This document shows positions 23,408-32,726 of a DNA stretch of 35,146 nt, one piece after another. Both the position numbers and the translations under genes were made by a program. Each line of letters starts with the position of its first letter. The first letter of the stretch is position 1. The notes under the pieces were generated by a model. That model saw only the letters and a list, made by a program, of their open reading frames with translations. It was not told the DNA's origin and made no database searches. The DNA is from Ciborinia camelliae (taxonomy: Eukaryota > Ascomycota > Leotiomycetes > Helotiales > Sclerotiniaceae). The stretch is from NCBI GenBank assembly GCA_025890175.1, contig JANPYM010000003.1, positions 210,017 through 245,162 on the forward strand, given 5' to 3'.

Positions 23408-23563
23408 TATTAAAGATTATATTATTATACTATATTTATTATAATATTATTATAATCTATTTTATTTTTTAAAATAACTTAGCTCCTTATTATACAATAC
23501 CCTCTACCTACTTTACAGTTTTTGTATATAGCTTTAATCTAGACATATACTATATGTTCAATA
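23408..23563 (+). repeat. 3' LTR of copia family 2
   Basis: 156 bp, alignable without indels to 11676-11831. The first half is converted (TGTTGAAGATCATATCACTA reads TATTAAAGATTATATTATTA). The outer half, from TTAGCTCCTTATTATACAAT onward, is close to original and ends TTCAATA. The AAAAT duplication follows at 23564-23568. Confidence 0.88.
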
Positions 23564-23568
23564 AAAAT

Positions 23569-24280
23569 AACCAAATTTATTAATATTTCTATAATTTCTT
23601 TTTTTAATATTTTTTATCAGAATTTGTAACAATTTTTTTGAATATTTAAATATTATTAAAAATATTTATAATTAAATTATAGATTTTATAAAAAATTATA
23701 TTTTAAATATAAATGAATATATAAAGATTTATAAGATTTTTTATTTTTTTATTTATAAATATAAAATAATAAACAAAAAATTTGATTTTGATTAATTCTA
23801 AAAAATTTTTAAAAAATTAAGTTTATAACAAATACAAGATTTGATTAAATTGTTAAATAATTTTTTTCAAAATTTTCTTAATATAATGTAATAAAAAAAT
23901 TAATTAAAAAAAAATATTTTTTTTATATTAAAAAAAATATTTATTTTTAATATTATTATAATTGATTTTTGTTATTAATTAAATAATATATAAATATTAT
24001 TTATATAAATTGAAAATCTTATAATTTAAATATCAATAAATAATATAATTAATATTTTAAATATTTATAAACAAATAATTTTTATAATTAATTAATTGAT
24101 TTTGTTACAAATCAATAAGGATTAAATAATATATTGTTTATAATTTATTTACTTTTAATAATATAAAATATAATATTATATATAATATAATAAAAAAGAT
24201 ATGAAAAAAGTAGGGTATAAAGTAAAAAGTAAAGAATGGGAATATAGAATATTAAGAAATGGAAAATAGGAAATAGGAAT
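23569..24280. other. AT-rich right flank of copia family 2
   Basis: No gene is recognised. 23564-23607 repeats the 44 bp that lie immediately left of the family 2 element (11632-11675). A purine-rich stretch at 24190-24275 contains the segment TAGGGTATAAAGTAAAAAGT (24211-24230), shared with 7721-7740. Confidence 0.5.
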
Positions 24281-24283
24281 ATA

Positions 24284-24580
24284 AAAACGATTTGTTATAA
24301 TTAGCGATTTGTTATAGTTAGCGATTTTCTATAATTAACAATTTTCTATAATTAATGTTTTATTACAATTAATGTTTTATTACAATTAGCGTTTTATTAC
24401 GATTAACGTTTTATTACAATTAATGTTTTATTATAATTAGTAATTTTTTATAATTAATTTTTTATAATTAATTTTTTATAATTAATTTTTTATAATTAAT
24501 TTTTTATAATTAATTTTTTATAATTAATTTTTTACAATTAATTTTTTATGATTAATTTTTTATGATTAATTTTTGATTAA
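24284..24580. repeat. Minisatellite with drifting unit (about 18, 17, then 14 bp)
   Basis: The array starts with units such as GATTTGTTATAATTAGC, passes through units of TTTTATTACAATTAATG (17 bp) and settles into about eight units of TTTTTTATAATTAA (14 bp). The unit shortens in steps along one direction, which points to successive slippage from a common ancestor unit. Confidence 0.8.
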
Positions 24581-24676
24581 TTAGATTTGGTATAAACGGG
24601 ATTTCAATATATACAGATTAGATAATAAGATATTAATAATTTTTTGTATATAATTTTTATATACATTTATTATACA

Positions 24677-24698
24677 AACGATGCAATGCACCATCGTT
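24677..24698. repeat. Short palindrome at the head of the 23-bp array
   Basis: AACGATG (24677-24683) and CATCGTT (24692-24698) form a 7-bp stem around an 8-nt loop CAATGCAC. It is one of the few GC-bearing words in the area and touches the first 23-bp repeat unit. Confidence 0.6.
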
Positions 24699-24812
24699 AA
24701 CTAAAACATATAATTATTATTAACTAAAATATATGATCATTGCTAACTAAAATATATAATTATCACTAATTAGAATATATAATCGTTATTAAATAAAATA
24801 TATAATCTTCAA
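24698..24812. repeat. Tandem array, 5 units of 23 bp
   Basis: Five units of exactly 23 bp start at 24698, 24721, 24744, 24767 and 24790. The core is TAACTAAAATATATAATTAT with variable last bases. There are no indels between units. Divergence is mainly C/T and G/A. Confidence 0.88.
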
Positions 24813-24894
24813 TTACATACCCCAAATAACAACAAATTCAATTTCAAAATACTATATTTTGTTATTATATTATATAATATTATAATAAATATAA

Positions 24895-25140
24895 TTTTCA
24901 AGCAAAGCGAAAATCAAAGGTTTGAGGACTGGCCCTTATAAATATTTTTAAAAATATAAAAAAAATGATTTTGCAAATCCATAGTCTGAAAATAAAATTT
25001 TCCGCGACGGCTAGTTTAATTATAAAAACTTCAATAACTTTTTCAAAATTATTTATTTCGAATTAGATTTATTAATTTTTCAATCAAAATTTATTACTTT
25101 ATATATATTATAAATTTAAAGGATTTTAAATTAAAAAATT
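24895..25140. other. Less mutated segment, possible DNA-transposon fragment
   Basis: 24900-25060 contains words of higher complexity than its surroundings: GGTTTGAGGACTGGCCCTTA near 24918, GCAAATCCATAGTCTG near 24974 and TCCGCGACGGCTAGT near 25000, followed by CTTCAATAACTTTTTCAAAA. Such sequence resembles untranslated ends of fungal Tc1/mariner-pogo elements in style, but I found no matching inverted end and no transposase, so the origin is open. Confidence 0.3.
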
Positions 25141-25177
25141 AATAAAAAAATATATTTAATTAATTATTATTATATTA

Positions 25178-25232
25178 TTTATTATCTCTAATATACATAT
25201 TTTAAAACACCGAATTAAATTGGAATTCATAA
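25178..25232. repeat. Dispersed repeat of about 50 bp, copy 1
   Basis: TAATATACATATTTTAAAAC and the following ACCGAATTAAATTGGAATTC recur, with C-to-T changes, at 31787-31832 in the same orientation. The match ends abruptly at AATTCATAA versus AATTTATAA, which suggests an element edge. Copy 1 is the less mutated. Confidence 0.65.
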
Positions 25233-26118
25233 TTCTGATTGGATATTCAAAAAGTATGGATGGTTAATATAAGAATATTAATTAAAAAAAATCTTTTTAA
25301 TTAATATAAATATTTATAATTAATATATAAAATAAATATAATATAAATAATTATATTTTATTAAATAATAGTTTTTTAATAATATAATTTTTGTATATAT
25401 TATATAAATTGTTGTAAATGAAAATAAATATTAAAATATTTTGGTGATATAAAGAATTAAAGTTATAATTGAAAAGTATTTTAAAAGGGTTAAATATAAT
25501 ATTAATTAATTGATATTTTTAAATATAACTTTATTTTATTATAATTTTTTTTTAAAATAATTGAATAATATATTGAAAATAAATATAATAAAAATAAAGT
25601 AAGTAGAATAAATAAAGTTTTTTATATATTTAATATTTTATATTTATTTCTTAATTATCTTTTTATATTATGTATATTTCAATTGTTTTTTTTTATATAT
25701 TTTAATTACTTTTTTATATTTATTAATTATATTTTATAATTATAGATATATTTTATAATTATAAATAAATTAATTAATAATATATTTAATAATTTAATTA
25801 ATAATTATTTTTTATTTAATATTAAATATATAAAATAGTTTATAATTATATATTTTTTTTTAAAACTTTTCGAAATGGTATAATAAAGTAATTGAAAATT
25901 TGTTAGAATTGTAAAAAAAGATTAATTATAAATCAATTAATTGAAAAACAAAAATTAAAGATTTAAAGATAAAAATTGATATATTAGAATTTAATTTAAT
26001 CAATTAAAAAATTAAAAAAAAAAAATTAAATTTTTTTAGCTTTTTTAGTTTATTTAGTTTTTTTATAAAATGTTAATACAAAAATTTAGTTTTTAATAAT
26101 GATATATTAATAATAATA
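25233..26118. other. AT-rich DNA without recognisable feature
   Basis: No open frame or repeat of note was seen; some G-containing words persist on the plus strand, such as TATGGATGGTTAATATAAG near 25255. Confidence 0.4.
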
Positions 26119-26120
26119 TA

Positions 26121-26770
26121 GTCAAGGATACTCAAATATGACAAAAAAAATAACTTTATATATATTTAATTTTTTTTAATGTGAAATATGCAGAATCTTA
26201 AGTTGATTTTAATAATATAAAAATATTTTTAAAATATTAATAAAAAGATTATTAAAAACTTAAAAAATAAAATTTCAAAATCTAATTTGTTGTTATGTGT
26301 TACACATGATTATTTAATATATTGTATAAACTATATTAAATCAATGATGTTATTTATATATAATTTAATAATATTATTAAACTTTTTTAGTTTTACTTTA
26401 TTGTTTTATATTATTTTAAATTTCAAAAACTAAAATTATAATAATATTATATGATTTACTTTTATTTTTTTTCAATTTTAATTCTTTTTTATAAAAGATT
26501 AGATAATATAATATTTATTATATAAAAGATCGGATAATATAATATTTATTATATAAAAGATTAGATAATATAATATAAATTCGGATGAGAGCCTTAAGTT
26601 TTAATTGTTGTTATGTGATTTTTTTGTATATTCGATATTAAATCAAATATATGTAAAATAATAAAAATTATTGTATATATGAATTCCCCTAATTATTCTA
26701 TATATTTTGATATATAAAATTTTTTAATTAATTCAAAAAATATTTTTTGTTGTGTTTGAGTGTCCTTGAC
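26121..26770. mobile_element. 650-bp non-autonomous inverted-repeat transposon with TA duplication
   Basis: The left end GTCAAGGATACTCAAATATG (from 26121) and the reverse complement of the right end, GTCAAGGACACTCAAACACA (from 26770), form terminal inverted repeats of about 31 bp, differing by transitions. Both ends are flanked by TA (26119-26120 and 26771-26772), in fact TATA on each side. This is the structure of a Tc1/mariner-type element. The interior has no transposase, only a 31-bp tandem repeat and a direct repeat of TTGTTGTTATGTG (about 26287 and 26605), so it is a MITE or deletion derivative. Confidence 0.85.
26488..26577. repeat. Three-copy 31-bp tandem repeat inside the 650-bp element
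   Basis: Units begin near 26488, 26519 and 26550; each contains AAAAGATTAGATAATATAAT (or GATCGG in the second). The array is internal to the transposon and may vary in number between copies. Confidence 0.8.
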
Positions 26771-26772
26771 TA

Positions 26773-29700
26773 TAGTAGGGATTTGTGAATAAGGTTATTA
26801 ATTATGAAGAGTATATGTTCGAGAGGTATTATTTATATAAATCGATGTTTATAATGTAAATTCTTTTTTTATAGATATATTTAGGTTTATAAATAAATTT
26901 TGTAAATAATGTAATATTTTGTATTTCAAATTAAAAATTATAAAAGTTAAAGTAGGGCTTATTATTTGAAAAATATATAATACCAAATATTATATTAATA
27001 GGGATATTGAGTTTACATTTTCAAAAATGTTTGATTTGATGATAAGATTATAAACGGTTTAAAATTTATAAAATAAAGAGTTTAAAAAAAATATTAAAAG
27101 ATATAATAATATTTTTGTTTTTATTTTTTTTAAATATAACAAAGATTAAAAATTAAATTATATTAATAATAATTAATTTATTTTTATTATATATAATTAT
27201 TATTATTATTATTAAAGTTTTTTTTGTTAAACTTTTTGATAAAAAATTTGTTTTTAATTAATTATTTTTTTATAATTTTGTATATACAAATAATATTTGA
27301 ATAAATATAATAATATATATTAGTTTTAATTGTATTATTATAATATAAATTAATATATTAATTTATAATTTTAATTTATATATTGTATTATATAAATATA
27401 TAAAAAAGATAATAATATAATAATATTAATTAAATAATAAAAAATTTAGAATAATTTTTAATTTTAGATTACAATTAATTATTAAAAAACAAAATGAAAA
27501 ATATTAAAAAAAATATAATTTATTTATTATATTAAAAATTGTTTTTATTATTTTTAATAAAAAAAATAATGAAAAATTGAAAATTTTTTAAAATATTGTT
27601 TTCAATATTTATCGATATAATAAAAAAAAAAGATTTTTTTTAATTATTTATATATTATATATATATTATATTTATTATATATCTTTTTTTATTATATTAT
27701 TTTATTTTTAATAAATGAATTAAATTGGAATTTTAGTTTGAGATTGAATTTTATTAATAATTTGAATCAAATTTAAATTAATATAATTTAATAATAATAA
27801 TATTGTTAAATAATCTTTATTTGTTATAATATAATAATTGATAATAATTAAATTATAATTATTAATATTAAGTTTTTCAATTTTTCTTTTTATATAGATT
27901 TTTTATTTTAATAATTTTTAATAAATTTTTATATTTTTATTAAAAAGTTTCAATTAATATATATTAAAAATAATTAAAATAAATTAAGATTTAATATTTA
28001 TTATAATTTAATAAATGTTTTTAAAATTAAAAATATAAATATTAATATTTTTGAAAAACAAATTATATTATTTTTTATTTATTTTAAAAATAAATAATTT
28101 ATATAATAAATTTATTAAAATATTATAATAATAATACAAAAAGCTAATAAATCCTTATTTTTTATTATATTTATATATAATATCAATTAATTTAAAATTT
28201 AAAATTAATTATTATCTAAACAAATAATTATAAATCAATCCAATATTGTTATATAAATATTTTAACAAAAAATTAAAATTATGATTAAAAATATTAAAAA
28301 TCCAAATGGTTTTTTTAATAAATATATCAATTATATTATAATTATCGAATATTAAAAACAAAACTTTTTGTATATATATTTATTTTTTAATATATAATAA
28401 TACAAATATTTATATAATAAATCAAAATTAATGAATAGAATGATTTTAATTAAACTTTTATTCCCAAAATTGAATTTTATTGGTAAATTAATCAAATTAA
28501 TCAAAAAACATATAATTTATAATTTTTACGAATATTATAATTTAATAGTGATATATATGTTTAATAGGGATAATATTATAGTATTTATATGTTTTAAAAA
28601 ATTTTCTAAATTTTTTTAAAAAAATATTTTTATATTAAATAATAATAATATATATTTATAATATTATTATTAAATTAAATTATTATAAAAAATTAGAAAA
28701 TTATAAATATATATTAATAAAAAAATAAAATTAAATAATAATTGAATAATATTATATAATTTATATTTTTTTATAAAAATATAAAGTTTATATTAATATT
28801 AAAGTATATGTTACAATTTCGATTATTAAATATATTTATAAATATATTTTTAAAAATATAAATAAAATTATTTTAAATATTAATAATTTATTAACGAATA
28901 ATAAAATTTATTAATATATCTCTAATTAATATATTAATATTATTAAAATATATTAATAATTAATAAAATGTAATATATATTAATATTATTTTTTTATAAT
29001 TAAATTAATAATTTATAAAAAAAAATAACAAATAATTTATTTTGAAAATTTAATTGTTAATAAATTGATTACAAAAATAAAGATTAATTAAACCATATTA
29101 TTAAAATAGTTTTGATATAATAAAAATAATCTATATCATAAAAAAAAAATATATATAATTGATAATATAAAAAAGAAAATGCAAATCGATTTTTTTGATA
29201 TTTTATATCCAGATATTTTTAAATTTGTTATTTGGAATATTTTTAATAAAATTTAAAAAATAAAAAAAATAAAAAAGAATATTTTATTAATCAATCAATT
29301 ATTAAAAACAATTAATTATATATATTATACAAATATATTTTCTAATAAAAAATATTATCTTTAATATTTTTTTATTATATTATTTGAAACTATATACTAT
29401 AAAAATTTGTATATATATAATAATATTAAATATTTTATATTTTAAAAAAATTGTATTATATATAATATTATAAATAACAATTAAAAATAAATAAATGTTT
29501 TTAATAAGACAAAAAATTTTCAATCAATAAATTAATTAAAAAAAATATTTATTTTAATCTTTAAAAATAAACTTATTTTGAATTTATTAAATATTTGAAC
29601 TAAATTTAAAACAGATTTTGCTAATTCAAATTTAATTCAAAATATAATTAAACGAAAAATATAATTTTTATTAAATTTAATAAATTCTATAAAAGATTAT

Positions 29701-31780
29701 ATTTTATATTTAATATAAATAAATTTAACAAAAAATAATTTAATTATAATTTTAAAAAATAATAATTTTTCAATATTTTAATATAATTGAAATAATTATA
29801 TAAAAAATAATAATATATATATATTTGAAAAAAAAATTTAAAAATTTAATATTTTTTTTTTAATATTAAATATAAATTAATATTAAATATATAATATAAT
29901 TATTAATACTATTAAAAAAGATTTTATTACAATATATTTTTATTTTTAAAAATTAAAAGAATATAACAAAATCTATTTATATATTATATTATATTATTAT
30001 TATTATAATAAAAATATATCAATTTTTTATATTGTTTTTATAAAAATCATAACTTTTTTATTATCTAAAAATAATATTTCTTATTTATATTTTGGAATTC
30101 TTATTAATTTTTTATTAAATTCTATTAATAATATTAAAAAATAAAATATTATAATATAAATATTATCGAAATGCTTATTAATTATTTGGAATGAGATTAT
30201 AATATAATATAAAGAATATTTCGAATTAATATATAAATTATTTTGCGATTTTGTTAATTTTTTATAATAAAATTTTAATATATTTTTAATAAATAAAAAA
30301 CTAATCATTTTTAATAAAAACTTTACTCAAATTTTGTTTATTATTTTAAAAAGATTTAAATATAATATTATTAATATATTTATTTGAAATAATTAAATAT
30401 AATCTTTATTTCGAAAAATTAATTTGTATATAAATATAAAAATAAATAATATAAATCAAAATAAATAAATAAATAAAATTATTTAATTTAAAAATTAAAT
30501 ATTAAAATTAATATATAATAATAATAATATTCATTATTATCATTTTCCAGATTTTATTTAAAAATTATATATTATTAATATTTTTATTAATAAAGTTTTT
30601 TTTAAAAATATATTTATTATAGATTTATATAAATATAATAATTTTTTTTATAAAAATTAATGTATTATTATAATTAAAAATATTATAATTGTTAAAATTA
30701 ATAGATTAATTATCGATTAATTATTAAAAAAATACAAAATTTTATTATTATATAATATTTAGAAAAATAAAAAAAAAATTAATAAAAAAAATAAATAACA
30801 ATAATTTATAAAAAATTTATAAATTATAAATTTATTTAAATTTTTATTTGTAATATTAAAAATTAAAATAAATATATTTATAATATATTTACAAAATATT
30901 TGATTAAAAACAAAATTATATAATGATTTTAAAATAATAATAATAAATATTAAAATATATATTTTAAAAATTATATTAATAAAAAATGATTTTTATAATA
31001 TTATAAAATATATTTTATATATAAATTTATAAAATTAAATTAGAAAATTGTTATTTATATTTAATTGCAAATAATTTTTATTAAAATTATATTTTGTAAT
31101 AATTATAAATAAATCTTAAAATTAAAGTTTTAAGTATATTAGTATAGATTTGAGAAGTTTATATTTTAATTATAATTAATTTTATATTATAATAATATAA
31201 AATAAAGATTTACGATATTTTTATATATTGTTGTTTTTAGATAATAAGGGAAAATTAAATAAAATAAATAATATTATATGATTGAAAATATTAAAAAGTA
31301 TTAATAATTAATAATAATATATTTTTTGGATTTTTTTGAATATTTTTTAAAATAAATTGTAATTAAGTTTTATATTTATATAAAATAATTAATATTAAAA
31401 AGAAAATATAATTTATAAAAATATTTATTTATTTTTATTTAATATTTTATAATATATAATCCAGGATTTTATATTATTATAATAATATATGATTTGGGAT
31501 TTTATATTTTTAATATTTATAATATCCTTATTGACCTAGGATTTTACAAATATTAAAATAATATTTATATTTATTTTATTAATTATATATATTTAAAATA
31601 ATTAATAATATAATAATAAAAAAATATAAAATAAAATTATAATAAATTAAATTAATTAAATAATATATATTTAATAATAATTTAATTGTTTTTATATATT
31701 ATTTTTTTATTTTTTATATAATATAGTTTATTATATAAATCTTAATTATATAACCGAAAACTATATAACCTGACTTTTTT
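26773..31780. other. 5 kb of AT-rich decayed DNA, no gene resolved
   Basis: Probably further dead transposons. Two short open frames were examined. 28431-28619 (plus, 62 residues) has no motif I know. 30081-30308 (minus, 75 residues) reads KLTKSQNN and NKHFDNIYIIIF, which vaguely resembles the RNase H start of Ty3/gypsy pol, but key positions would need changes that RIP does not make. I leave both unassigned. Near 31458-31545 the words CCAGGATTTTATAT, TTGGGATTTTATAT and CCTAGGATTTTAC form a loose repeat. Confidence 0.4.
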
Positions 31781-31832
31781 AATATTTTTAATATACATAT
31801 TTTAAAATATTAAATTAAATTAGAATTTATAA
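31781..31832. repeat. Dispersed repeat of about 50 bp, copy 2
   Basis: Same orientation as 25178-25232 and more AT-converted (ACACCGAATT reads ATATTAAATT). The sequence after AATTTATAA is unrelated to that after copy 1. Confidence 0.65.
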
Positions 31833-31883
31833 GGCTTTACAAATTATATAATACAAGCTATAAGAAAGATTATAAAGAACTAT

Positions 31884-31931
31884 AATTAATAATAATAGTT
31901 AAGCTTATGGCGAAGGCTATTATTATTAATT
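31884..31931. repeat. Perfect 15-bp inverted repeat with 18-nt loop
   Basis: AATTAATAATAATAG (31884-31898) pairs with CTATTATTATTAATT (31917-31931) around TTAAGCTTATGGCGAAGG. It lies in a short block (31885-31960) that keeps GC words, including TTGGCCCGAGCGGCTATA. This may be part of an LTR or another mobile element; no function is assigned. Confidence 0.6.
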
Positions 31932-31991
31932 GGCCCGAGCGGCTATACTTAAAGCTCGTTTATTATATTATAATATAATATTTAATATTAT

Positions 31992-32043
31992 AATAATTTA
32001 TAAATATTATAATAATTTATAAATATTATAATAATTTATAAAC
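31992..32043. repeat. 19-bp tandem repeat, third unit interrupted
   Basis: AATAATTTATAAATATTAT occurs at 31992-32010 and 32011-32029. The third unit (from 32030) agrees for 13 bp and then breaks at 32043, exactly where the candidate solo LTR begins. The array was probably a continuous target before insertion. Confidence 0.75.
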
Positions 32044-32157
32044 TATTACGCTAACACTAGCTGTACAGGCACAATCAGTATATAATCATTCTAGATAGTA
32101 TAATGAGAACTTCGTTCTTCTTATACACTTTCACTATATTATAAACTACTATAACCA
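32044..32157. mobile_element. Probable solo LTR, 114 bp, duplication TAAAC
   Basis: Starts TATTACGCTAACACTAGC (TGTTACG before one G-to-A change) and ends TACTATAACCA, flanked by TAAAC at 32039-32043 and 32158-32162. The interior keeps its G and C (GCTGTACAGGCACAATCAGT, GAGAACTTCGTTCTTC). The left edge coincides with the break in the 19-bp array, an independent sign of insertion. It is short for an LTR, so the intact block from 31885 may belong to one larger element instead. The superfamily is likely copia but unproven. Confidence 0.5.
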
Positions 32158-32726
32158 TAAACGTTTTTTATTTTTAATTAAGTTTTTTATAATAAAAAAT
32201 CTTTTATATTAGGAAATATAAACGAGATTCTTTATACAAAATTTTATTTCGAAGTTTATCCACATAGAATCTATATTACTTCGTGTTATTATCATTCCAT
32301 CCTCTACCCCCCTACCCCCTACCCTCCTCCCTTCGCACCCATAAAATCCCCAAGAAAGCGAGACAAATATATCAAATACATCAAATCAAATCACATCACA
32401 TTTAGTAACTCAAACCGACAACCAACAACCAACATCCGAATTCCAATTTTTTGAATTTTGAATTTCGAATCTTGATCCATCAATCCATTAATCCGCTAGA
32501 GTGCCAACCACCCCGCACGCACCCCTTAACACTCAAACGAGCACTATGAAACCACCCCGCAGCTAAGAAAATGCTGAATACCCCACAACTTCCCGTTCCC
32601 GTTCGCGTTCGCGTTCCCATTCCCGTTCGCGTTCTACATAATCCCACGCTCCTCCGTAGGCTCAAAAACCGTTCCATCTACGGAATTCGAATCCGAATCC
32701 GAGCTTCATGGATCAGGAGAGGCTAA
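32158..32726. other. AT/GC boundary and 3' flank of the gene
   Basis: Composition changes from nearly pure AT to balanced within about 150 bp around 32160-32300. The new sequence has C-rich runs (CTACCCCCCTACCCCCTACC near 32303) and CAAATCA-type repeats, typical of intergenic fungal DNA. It is the downstream side of the minus-strand gene and should hold its 3' UTR; I see no clear polyadenylation signal. An imperfect hexamer array of GTTCCC/GTTCGC lies at 32592-32634. Confidence 0.7.

Larger units (their letters stand above)
11676..23563 (+). mobile_element. Ty1/copia family 2: complete but dead element interrupted by three insertions
   Basis: Two 156-bp LTRs (11676-11831 and 23408-23563) in the same orientation are flanked by AAAAT at 11671-11675 and 23564-23568. 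Between them lie remnants of gag, integrase and reverse transcriptase in Ty1/copia order (integrase before reverse transcriptase), all on the plus strand and all broken by stops. Removing the three nested insertions and their duplications leaves about 4.7 kb, a normal size for a fungal copia. The nested elements are a solo LTR in the integrase-RT interval (14163-14353), a second solo LTR (14851-15027) and a 6.8-kb copia of another family (15965-22767). The element cannot transpose: the RT Asp pair reads Asn-Asn. Confidence 0.88.

Noticed and set aside
8305..24812. Tandem arrays considered as CRISPR
   Set aside because: Units follow each other directly or differ only by drift; there are no unique spacers and the genome is eukaryotic.
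28431..28619. 62-residue plus-strand open frame
   Set aside because: No recognisable motif and composition like the surrounding decayed DNA.
30081..30308. Minus-strand frame resembling Ty3/gypsy RNase H
   Set aside because: The similarity is limited to K-L-T-K-S-Q and H-F-D words; other positions (Tyr where Glu or Ala is expected) cannot arise by C-to-T change. No neighbouring RT or integrase was found.
31932..31961. tRNA A-box-like word TGGCCCGAGCGG, suggesting a SINE or tRNA
   Set aside because: It has one extra base compared with the A-box, and no B-box or cloverleaf was found nearby.
32571..32726. 51-residue plus-strand frame ending next to the DsbA-like stop codon
   Set aside because: It is built largely from the GTTCCC/GTTCGC hexamer array and overlaps the likely 3' UTR of the gene; no independent coding sign.
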